Shown: positions 26,041 to 38,876 of the stretch, piece after piece
Numbering within the stretch: the stretch's first letter is position 1
Layout: each line of letters opens with the position of its first letter
Origin: Guyanagaster necrorhizus
Taxonomy: Eukaryota > Basidiomycota > Agaricomycetes > Agaricales > Physalacriaceae
Direction of reading: 5' to 3'
DNA: 64,000 nt
Assembly: GCF_019112545.1 (NCBI RefSeq)
Contig: NW_025064892.1
Location: 598,831 to 662,830 of the forward strand
Made by a program: the position numbers and the translations under genes
The notes under the pieces: generated by a model
Told to the model about the DNA's origin: nothing
What the model saw: the letters and a program-made list of their open reading frames with translations, nothing else
The model's database searches: none

Positions 26041-29000
26041 GATATAAATCCAGTAGAGCATCTGGTGAAAACAGCAATTATTTAACAGTGCACCTTTGGT
26101 TGAAGACTATAGTATCAGTTACAATTTTCTGTAGAAAAACTAGATAAAATTCAGGCAAAGAAAACCAATGACAGATATAACAATGCTCATATGCTGATAG
26201 CCCACAAAAAATGTATTGCCACCTGTCTCAATAGCCAGTTTTGGAATGAGGCAATTTTATTGAGTTGTCAGGATATTTAGACTGTAGTCACAGGTCATGA
26301 ACCAAGTACAATGAAGGCAGGATGTTAACAATAAGAGAGCAGGCCAGCCTAGCCAGGGTGAGTAACAGCTGAGACCATAGCATCTTCACAGAGTAAAAAT
26401 GAAGTCTAAATCTGACTTGGACCACTCTTCAATTGCCATCATCCATCATAGCATCAATACATCTCTTATGACTCACCATCACATCAGGCCAAATTCTCCT
26501 AGCAGCTTAGTTTACAGTCAAACCTTAGGTCCTGGGCTCATTGTGGCTTGAATGGTACTATTATATCAAGCTATCAATATCCAATTTCAAGAGGATGTGC
26601 TAGGGTCATATGCCATCTACCATGCAGTCACTGACCCAGAATGGACAGTAGCTGTATATATTTACAGTAATGTCAATAGTGTTGGCAAGAGTACTAATAG
26701 ATGCTTTGTAGGGTATCCAATGGTAGTGAGTGCTTTTTGTGGAGTGATTGATAGTCATTGTTAATTGCTGCTGTCCAGGCTATCTCCTAGTGAACACCAT
26801 TGATGCATGCATACAGTTCCAAGCATCAGCAAAGTCCCATCCAGATTCCATACATGTCACTACCCACTTCCTATATAGCACAGCAGCTGCTGCCTTTTAT
26901 GTACATATGCAATTTCAGAAACAAGGGGAAGGATTCACAAACCTTGTGGCAGAGCTCATACAGAATGTTTGTACTTCCTTATTTTCTGAGAAAGCCTCTC
27001 ACTTGCATTTCAGAGCAAAACTGCTATCATATCACACCTCATCTTTGGAATCCTCTCCCCACCACCAGATTCTCTAAACAAGTCTCTTGCCTCCTCTTTC
27101 ACCTTATGCATGATGTGTTCCTTTATATTGACATCCATCTACCATCTCATTAGAACTAGAGAAGATTCAAGATGTATATAAATTTAGACAATACTTTCAA
27201 TATACACAGGAGCCTGAGATCTGAGCCAAGGCTGCCTTGGATAGCCCTTATGCATACCAATGAAACAACCATCAGTGGTGGTAGCATGAAGAGTGGAATG
27301 TGGTTCTGTCTGATGGACAGAAATGAACAGATAATGACACCTCCACTTACTCTATTTACTGATGTGTTCTTGAATATTCTCATGTTAATATCAAAGAGTG
27401 AATCACAAGTGCTCAGATGGGGGTAAGCATCTTTGTGTCATTCTTACATTGCAGTGATTTTACATATGACACTTGTAGCTGGTTCTCCACAATAGTCATA
27501 ATGCTTGAGTTTAAGTTTCTGATCTCTCCTTCATCCAAAGATCATGCTTCTCAGACAATTGAGATGTTTTAGTGCCAAAATTTTGTGAATGACCCTCAAG
27601 GAAGACATGAAACATATGTGGAGTTATAGAGTGCACTGTCAGACATTAGAGAAGGTTTCAAGGTTGACAGTTAGTGGAACAATCAAATTTGCTTGGCTGT
27701 TGCTAATCAAATATTGTTGAGCCTCTCCACAGAGGTCAACCTCAAGCAAGAGAGTAATGATTCTGCAAAACTGTGATCATGTATCTAAGAATCTGACAAG
27801 TATCAATCAGATTGGGTAACTACTATCAGCTTATCACCTCATGGTCTATTCTATTTGTTCTCTTACTCTATTGTTGTTTTTTTAGCTGCAGAGCTCTTTT
27901 GCTCATTACATGGAGATGTATATTATGCTACAAACAGCCTTTCTTGATGAGAGAGCCTAGTATTCCCTTGAGTTCTTAGTATCATTTTCAGCATCTATCA
28001 AAATAGCATATCAGCTTTGTTGTCTCTGGAGACCAAGAATACAAGATGTTCTATTCTTGTATGTATGCCAGGGTAATATACTGTCTACTCCAGATTCTTA
28101 TCTGGATCAATCAATTAGAAAAGATATCAATGGTACTTATAATTTGCTGGGTCTCTATCCTCAAGAACATAACAGCACTACTTTCCATTCAGAGTAAGTG
28201 TGCATGTTGCCCATGCTTCTCAGAAGGGTAGATGGCATTATTTCAACTTGGTAGAGGTAAGTAGGTAAGTTGAAATACCTCACACTTGGTACCAGTGACT
28301 TCATTCACTGTTGCTTTATATTTTCACTGTAGCATTTATGATAAAATATCCTCTGTATGAGCTCTCCCTTCACTTATGTTGACTGCTGACTATGCTCAAT
28401 AGCATTCCTACAGCAATAAATCCACTGATATTGGAAGAGGTTTTGATATTTGTGTCATCTCTATAGCAGTATTACTTAGTGGCAAATACTGACAATGCAG
28501 CATGCCCAACACTTGGAAATTGGCCTTCAGTGGCTTATAGTTGAGGAACAAGAAGTTCCATCATTTGCTACAATTCTAGTTGCCAGATGCATTTTGCTTT
28601 GATTTCATAGGAGATAGTTTTGGCCCTTTCAAATGATAGAATATCCTGAGCAATAATGTATCACCTGCTGTGCCTTCTCTCTACTGGAGGTTCAGAGTTG
28701 ATAGTTGATGTGCTCCTCTCTGAATTCAGTCTTAACCCCTAGTTTCATATAGTCACTCATATTCTCAGCAAGTTTAAACACCATCTATAGCTAGTATATA
28801 CTTGAAATAGAGTCATTGAACAAGCAATCATCATTCATTACTCATTATATATGAATAACAATTGTACTGGGTGAAATGAATAGTAGAATAAGAGATAAGT
28901 TATTAATATTATTCTGAGTGTGAGAGGTATTAGCCAGTCTAACATAACTGTTCATCATGTTACAAACACTACAGAACCTCTGGAGGAAAGCAGAAGCAAT

Positions 29001-30095
29001 CTGTATATTTAAAACTACAATTAGCACCCATATTGAAATATACAAACCATTATGAATCAATGAACTCAACTGATGGACTGTTGGTCAATAACAAGGTCAG
29101 AGGAGAGCTTGCATTGATTGATCACTGAATGACTGAGTCAACAAGATGCTGGCACTGATGGAATCAGATGAAACTCCTGAAAAAAATTTACCTTCTATTC
29201 CAGTGAAGAAGCCAGAGCTATAGCTAACATTTTATAGATGAAGATGTGCATAAAGCAGTTACTCTGTCATTGTATGTAGAACACATACAACAGTTTTCCA
29301 AGTGCTAAAGGAAACAAAATTAGTTGGTACCTTATAAAGAAAGAACAAGTAATATGAGACACTTTTTGGACAAAAGCAATGGTTTGTATTTCTTGTCAGT
29401 GCCCACTCAGATGTTAGAGCTTTCTGTGAAATATGGAAGCTAAAGAGGCAGGATTCAATAATATTAATAGAATACACACATGTATCAATGAGAAGTGTGA
29501 AAGATTGATCAGGCTCTCTGATCTTTACTACAGCAGTATAAGTAATGACTGAATACTAGCATGCACCTGCATCTGTCATGTCAATGGAATTACTATTGTT
29601 GGTCTGGCCAGACTGAGAATAGCCAGTGTGCAACTCAGACAGTCTCTCTTGCATATCTCCTGGATAACAAGAGGTCTGTAAGAGTGTATGCCAGATATGA
29701 GCTTCTGCATGTGAGCCCTGTCACAAGCAAGAATGTCCTTGGCATGTCTACACTTAGGGTGGAGACAGTGGAGAAGGAAAGAGCCTTGGCATTATTATGA
29801 GAGAAGAGTGGTATTCAGGAAAGAAGATGAGGGTAATGAAGAAAGAAGGAGATGCTTAATTGCCCAGGCTCTACAGTTGAGTGTTATTTGTGTTTGTTAT
29901 ACATATGTAGCAAGAGAATATACAAAAATATCAATATTGTACCCAACTTCTGTAGATCAGAGAAAATTTGCCTGTTGAGATTTGGTGGCTCCTATTTACT
30001 GCTTATCTTGATTTGAACACTGTCCCTATTCTGTATAGTGTTCCTCTCAAGTCCTTCTGAATTATTGCCTAAATTTCAAGATTGCCTATACCTAT
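26041..30095. other. Decayed DNA without recognisable gene
   Basis: Four kilobases lacking CpG with only short broken frames. Frames such as 26748-27077 and 26800-27153 (plus) show no family motif. It is probably old transposon or gene remnant. I could not identify terminal repeats in it. Confidence 0.5.
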
Positions 30096-30961
30096 ATGAG
30101 TTCAGGTCAGTGCAGAATATCTATCTGGCTGCATATTATTATTATATGGCTGATGAATGATTTAATTCACATATTGCCAATGGACTCTGCAAATAACCTC
30201 CACCAAGTTGCTAGTGTTGATGAACCTAGCTTATCTGTTTCTGCTTCTTTCACTCCATCAAATATTGCTCACCCAAATGACTTGAGCATTGCTAACCAGC
30301 TGATGAAACATGAAATTGATGTTACAGTGTCTCTGAGCATGCACAAAATACAATGCCAGCTAGAAATGCTTCTTGAAAAATATCACAAGACTGAACAGAG
30401 GAACAGGGTGTTTTAACAACAGATCACAATGATTACAGAGGAGAATAGAGTGTTTCAACAACAGATCACATCAATTACAGAGGAGAGTCACAGAGCTTAC
30501 TGCTCTTAGAAGGGAGTATGATATTGTAAAGTCACAACTTTAAGATATTGAAAAAGCAACAGCTGGAATATGTACATTCATTCAATTATTGCTCTGCCTA
30601 CTAGCTTGGTAGTAGTTGTATCCAGTACAAAGATGCATACTACAAGATCTGTCAACATATCTTGCTTGACAAAGCATGGATGAAGATCATCACTATGAGC
30701 AGCTTTAAAGACTGGGGTACATTGACAAGCACTCTTTCAAAAGACTAAATCTTGAATTTGGCAAAACAAACTTTTGGTACAGAGCTCATGCCCCAGTCAT
30801 TGGAGTTGTTGTTGAAGAGTGTTCCAATTAGACAGGCTGGCAATGCAGCTGCTCATGAAGCACCAACAGAGCATATTTTTGATGCAGTCAATAGCATGGA
30901 TCTAGAGTATCTGCCTATGATGCAGAATATACATGCTTGTGTTTTCCCTAGAGTAGTTTAA
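30096..30961 (+). pseudogene. Decayed coiled-coil protein gene of fungal type
   Basis: A plus-strand coding trace. The first part reads MDSANNLHQVASVDEPSLSV, then a Gln/Glu coiled coil (MHKIQCQLEMLLEKYHKTEQ) extended by a tandem duplication (QQQITMITEENRVF, QQQITSITEE, about 30398-30490). Stops and frameshifts follow. A second open part (30752-30961) reads FGTELMPQSLELLLKSVPIR and QAGNAAAHEAPTEHIFDAVN. The end with GNAAAHEA resembles C-termini of uncharacterised mushroom proteins I recall only generally. It is not typical of transposon proteins, so it may be a host gene caught in the block. Low certainty on identity, better on the fact of decay. Confidence 0.35.
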
Positions 30962-32640
30962 TTATTTGACAAGAACTTATGTATTACTATACATTGTTAT
31001 GACAAGCTATAAGATTTCTATTGCATTGTGAGCTTTGTTGTAAGCCTCTCACTAGTGAATACAGGCATCTGCTTATCTCAACAGATGTAACAAAAGAAAG
31101 TGTTGCTTCTAGACCAGATTTATCTGCCATGAGGACAATCAATCTTTCTCAAGTCAGCTCCCTTTCCTCAGATTCATAGTTATATGCCCTGAAACAGAAA
31201 AATGTTCTCAACTCATTATTTATGTTCATGCTTTGTGTAGTTATTGAGACCACTGTCTCATTAACTTTGGCAGAGAATTCACACAAAACCAACATAGATT
31301 TAAGCAGTGAAATAGGTCAAGGAGCTTAACACTCACCTTTAGAAGTCATCTCATCCAGCAATTTGAAGAGACTTCACATCAATTCTGTATTGCCAATTCA
31401 AAAAGATTCTGTATGAGTACAGATAACACCAACTGGACATACACAATTTTTATAGGGTTGTTAAGGCTGAGAGGTATCTGTCACAGCCTGGATCAATATT
31501 AATTCAGAGAAGACACAAAAACAAGCACTGACTGATTGCATATGTAGTTTATCAAGGTCTTTGACTCCTCCTATAGCCAATCTATTGGCATTGGCAAGAA
31601 TGAGCATTGATGAATAATCATTTGAATTTAGCAAAGTAGCCATGAACACATCCTATAGAACAGTATCAGTCTTCTCCTATAATCTCAGTGAGCTGAGAGA
31701 AATAGACTCAGAGGATGATATGCAAATATTGTAGTCATCCTCTTGAATATGAAATGACTATCATTTTGTCTGCAACCACCAGTAGTCTACATGTCCTGTC
31801 TCTGATTTTATTAGGAGATAGCTCCACTAGGCTGCTTTTCAATATGATAAGCTTTATCTTACTAAATTGGTTCCCTGACCACATGAATGATATCACAGTC
31901 CCATTAGCCAGGCTAGCTAGCTAGGAGGTATGACCTAATCATCTCTGTTTTTCTTTGTAGTACCAAAGTTGTAAAAGAGAATGGATCAGATAGTGGCAGA
32001 AAGCTGGAAAGTTTCATACTGGAAAGTGAATCCTGATGATGCAATGTTGTATATTTTGATCTGGTTAGTGTGTCAAAACATGGTGGCCATCTGAATAGAG
32101 AAGTACTTGGACTCATTTATAGGAATACAAAAAACACAAGATGTCTCTATTGGTAATCAGAGTGGATAGGTGTCAGGGCCATACCTAATTTTGCATTGTC
32201 AGTTTGTAAGTGACTATAATTAACTATTGAGACTGACTTCAGTTGTGGAAATATAATATTCTGAGCAAAATACAGCTTGCTCTGTCTTATGTGTCAAAAC
32301 AGTAGTCAACCAAGAGCAATAAACTCAATGTGGACACTTACATAATCTGTATCAGCTTTTTGTTATCAATCTTGAGCATAAGCAACTAGTCTCCTGCAAG
32401 TGCCAAGAGAATATGGCTGGTGTTTACACTAGCAGCAATGATCTCAACACCATCTATCAGCTTTCAGTGGTTTATTTGTATAAATTTATTTAGTAGAAAA
32501 ACACTGCACAGTATAACTTGCACAATCATCAAGAAACTATTATAAGATGAAGTGCCAAACTCTCTTGCTGTTATATTATAGATACAAAGTGTGGGTGTAT
32601 TAGTGATAAAACTATTTAGAGCTGAATTCTTCAGGACAAT
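30962..32640. other. Decayed DNA without recognisable gene
   Basis: About 1.7 kb of CpG-free sequence with short frames only (31461-31649 minus, 31715-31924 plus). No terminal repeat or domain could be assigned. Confidence 0.45.
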
Positions 32641-32881
32641 AATATGCAGAGTATATGTCCAGCTCTATAATTTGCAAATTCTGCATAACACACTAGAATA
32701 TGCTAGTAACTGAGGATCATTAGCCAGTAGAGGACTATGGCTGAGGCTCCGAGCTGATAGTCATGCTAGTCACCAATACTAAGTCTAAAAGAGACTTTGT
32801 AAAATAACATGGCCTAAGAATAAAAATCCTAAGTCAGGTTTGAACTTAGAAAAGTTCTGCACTACACCTTGGAAAATACTA
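32641..32881 (+). repeat. Repeat F, copy 1 (left part, interrupted by pogo element)
   Basis: The sequence starting TGCAGAGTATATGTCCAGCT matches the last ~107 bp of the window (63894-64000) almost base for base, including TTTGCAAATTCTGCATAACA. The TG start and AT-rich body suggest an LTR of a family distinct from A-E. The match can only be followed for about 110 bp because copy 2 leaves the window. The pogo element has inserted into this copy, which may resume at 35281. A TATA-like GTATAAAAGAAGGG at about 35800 would fit a long LTR promoter, but the right end is not determined. Confidence 0.5.
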
Positions 32882-32904
32882 CAGTTGACTATCTCACAAT
32901 GCAT
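32882..32904 (+). repeat. Left terminal inverted repeat of pogo element
   Basis: Begins CAGTTGACTATC and is preceded by the TA duplication. It is an exact 23-bp match to the reverse complement of the right end. Confidence 0.9.
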
Positions 32905-32935
32905 ATGGTTGGGAGACACCAAAACCATATGCATT
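32898..32935. repeat. Subterminal palindrome of pogo element
   Basis: AATGCATATGGTT (32898-32910) and AACCATATGCATT (32923-32935) are exact inverted copies with a 12-bp spacer, overlapping the inner part of the left TIR. Such sites often bind transposase; that role is inferred. Confidence 0.6.
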
Positions 32936-32982
32936 TATAGATTTATGCAGAATCAAAATAGCATATAATGTGACATGTGACT

Positions 32983-34995
32983 TTATATGACAATGTTGTC
33001 ATTTCCCCAAAATGCTGTCAGTGGCTTTTGGGTCAGCTTTCCATGCATCTCCTTGAATAATGCCCCTCTCAACTTCCTCAGCTGTGGTACTAATCCATCC
33101 TGGTCACCTTGTGAAACACAAAATGCCTCCAGCTTTTGAATAAGCTCAAATCCTTCCCTTGTAGTTATCAAAGTCTGTTCTTCCTCACCCTCCTCTTCCT
33201 CTTCTTCCTCCTCATCATCATCAATGACAGTTATTTCCCCATTTTCTACTGCAATATCATGCTTGACAGCAGCAACAATCTCCTCATCTGTTGGCATCAC
33301 CTCAAGATCTTCAGTATACTCTTCTGCAATAGAGTTAACCATCTCTTCAATGGTTGGAATAGGACCAAACATGCAATTTCATTGTTTCAATTTGACAAGA
33401 TGGTCCTTCAACATTATCTCTGCTGTCTGAAGCTGTTGAATGGGGGCAATTTGGGTGAGAGGTGTATTCATTTTTGACTGTGATGAAGAAGCCAACTGAT
33501 TGACTGTCTCCAGTGCTTTACCAACATCATTCTCTGCATTCATAACAGCCATAAGAGTAGGATGCCAGTCAGCATCAGCATATTGGTTTCCAAGCAGATC
33601 CTGCAATACTTGTTCGATCTCTGGAAGTGTGTATTTGTCTATTGAGGCAAAGTCACAAACAAGGTTCCATACAGACTTAAGGAGTGAGGCATCTTGGAAA
33701 TCATTGGATAGTGTGGTAGACCATGACTTGGGTGCATTGTCAGGCATTATACCAGTGTGTTTCCAGCAGTTTGCTATCATTTCACTGCTGACATTTGTCC
33801 AAGCATCATGAGCAATAGTCATAGCTTCAAGGAGATCAAGCTTGAAGATCTCAGACTCTTCAAGATCATCAAGATCAAGTGCACAGATATACATGGCATT
33901 CCAATAATGTGCTTTAAAGCAGCAGATAATATCAGTATCTAGTGGCTGAACATATAGAGTTATATTAGGCTCGAAGAACTCTAGCTTTGTGTTATAGAGT
34001 GTATAAGCAATGGAATGCCCTCAAAAGTTGTCCAAGGTCAGCAGAACCTGCTGCATCTCCCTCTTCATCTTTAAATCAAACATCTTCATCCACTCCATAA
34101 ATATTTTGCTTGTCATCCAGGCCTTCTTGTTATTCCAATAATAGAATCCCATTGCTGTTGGACTCTTTTTCTTAAAACACCATAGTTGCTTTGACTTGCC
34201 AATGAAAACAACTGGTATTCACTCACTTCCATCTGCATTCACAGCAAAACACATAGTGATATGGAACTTGTCCTGTTTTCATCCACTCATAGGACCAGAT
34301 GCCAAGGTATAATCTGGGATGGCAAAGATGACAAGACCAGATTCATCAATATTCCATCTGTCCTGCATTGCATATTTTACCATAATGCTGTGAAGATGCA
34401 CACATTTTTTTTTCACTGCTATCATATCCACTGAGCCTGCTTCTCCATGCTGCCAAATCTCCTGAATCTTCCATGCCTTGCAGAATAACCTCAATCATCC
34501 CTCTCCTTTCAAACACTGATCCTCTGGAATATTCATCAGATTTTCAATCTGATTTCACTTCTCTATCAGCATTGCATCAGTCACAGTCTCATCTTGGAGC
34601 TGCATGTTCTGATACCAGGATGCAACAGCATGCTCCACATCAGGTCAGGTGACAATACAAGACTTTTTGGATGATAGTGTATTAGGGTTCTTATTTGCAT
34701 ACTGTTCGATTTTTGTATGAGATGCCAGTTTCTGTGAAAGAGTTGATTGGATAAAGAGCAGTGCACCTTCTTTTTGGTTTGTGAAATGTGCCACAATATC
34801 AGCATATCAATGGGAAGGATGGTTATCAATGTGTTTGAATACTATGAGCCAGTCTCCTGTTGTGAGGTGTGAGTGGGAGATCTGCTTTGGAGGCTGAGCT
34901 GATGATGTGTATATTGGGACTTTCTCCTTCTGTTTTGTATGCTCATATGGATTTCCAGATTTAGCATATGGTTTTTGTGTTGGTTTAGGAGGCAT
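32983..34995 (-). pseudogene. Pogo-type transposase (CENP-B HTH, DDE) with eight TGA stops
   Basis: A single frame of 670 codons from ATG 34995 to TAA 32983. It is interrupted by eight in-frame stops, all TGA and none TAA or TAG. The N-terminal half has the helix-turn-helix regions (TLSQKLASHTKIEQY, PDVEHAVASWYQNMQ). The DDE catalytic core is visible as RWNIDESGLV (first Asp), VLLTLDNF (second Asp) and VQPLDTDIICCFKAHYW (third Asp region). Then come AWTNVSSEMIANCWKHTGIM, typical of Tigger/pogo, and an acidic tail (DDDEEEEEEEEGEEE). The catalytic acids are still present. Stop positions commonly fall where relatives have Arg, so CGA-to-TGA change at CpG is the likely cause. As it stands it cannot make a full protein without readthrough. 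Confidence 0.85.
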
Positions 34996-35255
34996 GTTTA
35001 TAGAGATATAGGCTGCATCGCTTTACAATAATTTTTTTTGTATTTGTCATAGTCTATACAAACAAATTATATTCTTTATTGTTCTAATATATATATAATA
35101 TCATATCAGCTTACTATAATTTTTGATCTGACAATGCATATTCCTAACTAGAACCATATGCATTATGCATTATGCATTTCTAGCCCATTTCCCTGCTCTC
35201 CAACTACATTCCAGCCCAATCCATATGCAAAGTCAGAATTATGCATTTCGACATC

Positions 35256-35278
35256 ATGCATTGTGAGATAGTCAACTG
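35256..35278 (-). repeat. Right terminal inverted repeat of pogo element
   Basis: Ends ...GATAGTCAACTG and is followed by TA. Exact inverse of the left repeat. Confidence 0.9.
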
Positions 35279-37740
35279 TAAGTCCAAGTTGGACTTAAAA
35301 ATGATATCTCAACTAGGGCCAATTCTACATGCTACTAGGACAAGTATATTCCAAGACAGCTAGAGATAATACCATAGCCAGTTGTGGAGTATTGAGTAAA
35401 GACAGTATCATCTAAGAGTAGTAAGAAGAGAGACCCAATGATCTGTAGCTAATACTCTGAGTTTTAACTCAAATGCCTAAGTCTAAATTTTCTAGGTATC
35501 AGATGATCTAAGAGACTTAGAATTGAGAAGAATAGAGTGGATAGGACCAGTTGACCAGGCCTGATTGATTGAGCTACTAAGAATAACTCAGAGGATTAAA
35601 ACTCTGAGTAGACAGAAAGGAGTTAGGTACCCACAGGCACTGTAGGCTTAAAATAAAGCTGTGTGGTGGCCAGGTGGGTCTGGGAAAGCCTAGGGGAGTT
35701 CAGGAGTGCCGCCATTCTGGAATAATGGTGTGATTCTGCTTTAAACAGAAGAAATACTATTTTAAATGCTTTATTTATAGATTCTGTATCTGTTGTTGAT
35801 GTATAAAAGAAGGGAATGGGGGGGAAATAGCAAGCAAGCGACCCATCCCTGTGTTCAGGCCTTCTAGCCCATTGTAGCTAGTCTCTGAAACAACAGATTT
35901 TGAGTTCTGCTTTGACTTAGTGATTTATTTAAGGTGCTTTATCACTTAGAGAGGATTGGATTGGAATAATAACTGTATTTTGGATTTTGGATTAATTTGG
36001 GTTTCAAACTATAAGGGTTTCAGCATCAGAATATAAGTTCTTTGGTTTTGAGAACTGCTAGCCAGTCAAGAGTGCAGCTAGTCAAGCCTAAGTGCTTGAT
36101 AGACTTAGTATTTGGGTTTCAGAATATTCTAAGTTGATTTGGAGTGCAATCGTGCATTTATTTTAAGTCCTAATTATACTTAAACATTGCTATAAACTAC
36201 TCTCATGAGTATTGCATCTTTGAAAGCAAGATAGAGTTAAATAACTGTCTTTATTGACTGTTTCTTTGATTTTACTTAAGACTGCAAGAGTGCTTCTATC
36301 ATACTCGAAACAACCAACCTCAACTGTATTTGGTGATTGTGTATTGAGTGGTTAGGTGTTGGTGTTTGAGAGTTCATTCCTCATTCACTTCTCTTAGTCA
36401 CTTAGCTGTTACCAAGCCTATCAACAAGCATCAGAAAAGAATTGAACCTCAAGAAATGAGTCTCTTCTAAGATTGAAACAACTATTCCAGTGTGTAAGAT
36501 TTCTTTGTATTCATCTCTGACAGGCCATATCTTGACCACATTCATGAGACCAATGATTGAAGCAAGTTCCTGAAAATCTACATCTGCTCTGATAATATTG
36601 ACTGAATCTGTATTTTGGCCATCAGAATATATCATAACTTGACACTACAAAGAGGGTGAGAGAACAGGAGTGAGCTATAAGCAAGCACTAACATGACTAC
36701 TATCCTACAGATCCACTAGGACTACATCTATGATAGGTGCAATGTTTTTGAAGAATAAAAGCAATTCAAAGTAAGACTCTTCACTCTTGATCATCTTTCT
36801 TTTCTCTTTAGGTAGCTCATCACCAGTGGCCTTTTATTTCTCTTTACTGGAGGTGACAAGCACAAATGTAGATATCATTAGGATGTTGCATGTGATATTT
36901 ATAGAAGATGAAGACACTAGTGAATTATGAATTTTAAGCTGAGAGTCACCTTTGAAAGATCTCAAGTAGACAATCTAGTTGGTGATATATATAAGTGTCC
37001 TTAGAGATGATGTCTAAAAAGCAGCTTAGGGTGGAGGGATTACTAGGTAACATCATCAGGACTAATCTCTCTAAAGAGAATGAGAACAAAGCTGTGCTTA
37101 TCAAATATTACCAAGAATAGTAAATATAAATATCCAAAAGAGTCACTGATTAAGAATTTGAATGCATCATCTCTAATTGATGAGATTCTAAAGCACATGT
37201 TATTATATGAATATCCCAAGTCCAAGTGAAAGAACCCCTATGCAGTGATAGTGCCAAACAGCTATAAAACTATCCTTTTCACTTATCTGATCCTATTGTT
37301 TCTTTTTTTATCCTTAGCAATGATGTTCTTTATTTAGTCTTCACTCTCACTCTGCCTCATAGCAGTTGATTTTTGCCTCTTTTGTTCAATTTTCTTCTGA
37401 GCTTGTATATTATTCAACACATAGAAGATAATCTTTCTTCCACCAACAATGAGAATGCTGTTATTTATATAAGTGCCTTTAGGAGTTGAAACTGGAATTA
37501 GCTGTGAAATATTGTCTTCTGGATAAAAAAACATCTCTGATGATATGATAGTCTGATACAACATGATAGATGGGCTTTGAGATAAATTAGGTATACTGCC
37601 TCAGTCAGTCAGATCTCATGCCAAGAGATGAAGTTAACAATGATTATCTAAATAAAGTATTGCCAGCATGAATTCTTCATCTGGCAAGGAAAAAAGTGTA
37701 AGACTGAGATCATTGTTCTCAGTATTCTGGTTCCAAATAT
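35279..37740. other. Decayed sequence between pogo element and copia C
   Basis: The left part is probably the rest of repeat F (TATA-like box at about 35800). A small hairpin ACTCAGAG...CTCTGAGT lies near 35586-35610. A minus frame at 36402-36635 includes DVDFQELASIIGLMNVVKIW, then PVRDE, faintly like the end of a subtilase propeptide (VVKIWPVR). Minus frames at 37043-37225 and 37334-37564 have no clear content. No element boundary could be fixed here apart from the LTR start at 37741. Confidence 0.35.
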
Positions 37741-38056
37741 TGACAGAAGAATATATGTGAGTATCTCAGTCAGGCACAACATGAGTGAAGTGACTGTATT
37801 AAGTCTATTGTATCTATTGACAGAAGAATATATATGAGTATCTATGAATGAATGTAAGTATTATAGTCATAAGCACAGTAGAGATATATACACCTCAGTT
37901 GGGCAAAATGTGAGTGAAGCAACTGAGGCATACAGATAGAAACAGTTAGACTATATAGGTGATTGGAAAATAATAGGAGATGTAAGTATATATAAGGTAA
38001 ATAGAATAAGTAATTGAAAAGTAAGATAAGATGAAATATATGGATATTCTCCAACA
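37741..38056 (-). repeat. 3' LTR of copia C
   Basis: A 316-bp terminal repeat with TG...CA ends. It contains an internal tandem of TTGACAGAAGAATATAT-type units. It matches 59319-59581 until that copy is cut by copia D. Confidence 0.75.
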
Positions 38057-38876
38057 CTCTCTCATATCCATTCAATCTACTGGGATGATGTTGAGCATCT
38101 CAAGGTAAGAGACAAGAGCTTGATAAACATATCTGCAGATTTTGCATTCCTTTAAACAAACGTGACATACAATTCACCATCCTTCATAAGCTCCCTAATG
38201 AAATGTTCTCAAATGTGGATATGCTTGACTTTCTGATAGGTCTATATATTTATTGTCAATGCCACAGCACTCTGGTTGTCACCATATAATACACTGGAGC
38301 AAGGTTGAGGTAGTTAGACCTCATTTATCTAAGACAATATCCACATTATCTGTTGCACTATATGAGTAAGAGAAATGTATTCAGCTTTGACAGTGGATAG
38401 GGTGATGGTAGCCTAATGCTTTGAGCTCCAGCAAATCAGATCACTCACCATAGTGAAGATATAGTCAGACATCAAATAAATTGTATCTCTACAATCTCCA
38501 TAGTCTACATCTACAAATCTAACAGGTGTTAATGGCTGTTTATGTGAGAAGGAGATACTAAGATTTATTGTCCTCTTTATATACCTAAGGATATATATTC
38601 ATGCTTTTCAGTGCTCTATCTCTAGATTAGACTGGAAGTGAGCAAGCAGGCTCACAGAGAAGCACAAGTTGGAATGAGTTATAAGCTGTCCTCACATAAT
38701 GTAGCCTAGCAGTCATCAGTATGAGAATTTTTTCATAGTGTCCTTCTCTGCTTGAGTATTTAGAGACTGTGACTTGTCAAGTATGATTCTGACAGATAGA
38801 AGGGTGATCCATGACTGTATGTATCTAAGATTAAAGTCCAAGAATACATTCTCTCAATATGGATACTGTGAGAAAG

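Larger units (their letters stand above)
32882..35278 (-). mobile_element. Pogo/Tigger-like DNA transposon, complete with TIRs and TA duplication
   Basis: The element is 2397 bp. Perfect 23-bp terminal inverted repeats beginning CAGTTGACTATC lie at 32882-32904 and 35256-35278, flanked by TA at 32880-32881 and 35279-35280, the target duplication of the Tc1/mariner superfamily. It encodes one minus-strand transposase frame (32983-34995). It sits inside repeat F. ATGCAT-rich subterminal repeats occur at both ends. Both ends and the full frame are preserved, so it inserted as a full-length copy and later suffered point mutation only. Confidence 0.9.

Noticed and set aside
33180..33235. TC-rich simple repeat as a microsatellite
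   Set aside because: It is the codon run for the acidic tail of the pogo transposase.
37801..38060. Tandem TTGACAGAAGAATATAT units as a CRISPR-like array
   Set aside because: Only two irregular units inside a copia LTR, in a eukaryotic genome.
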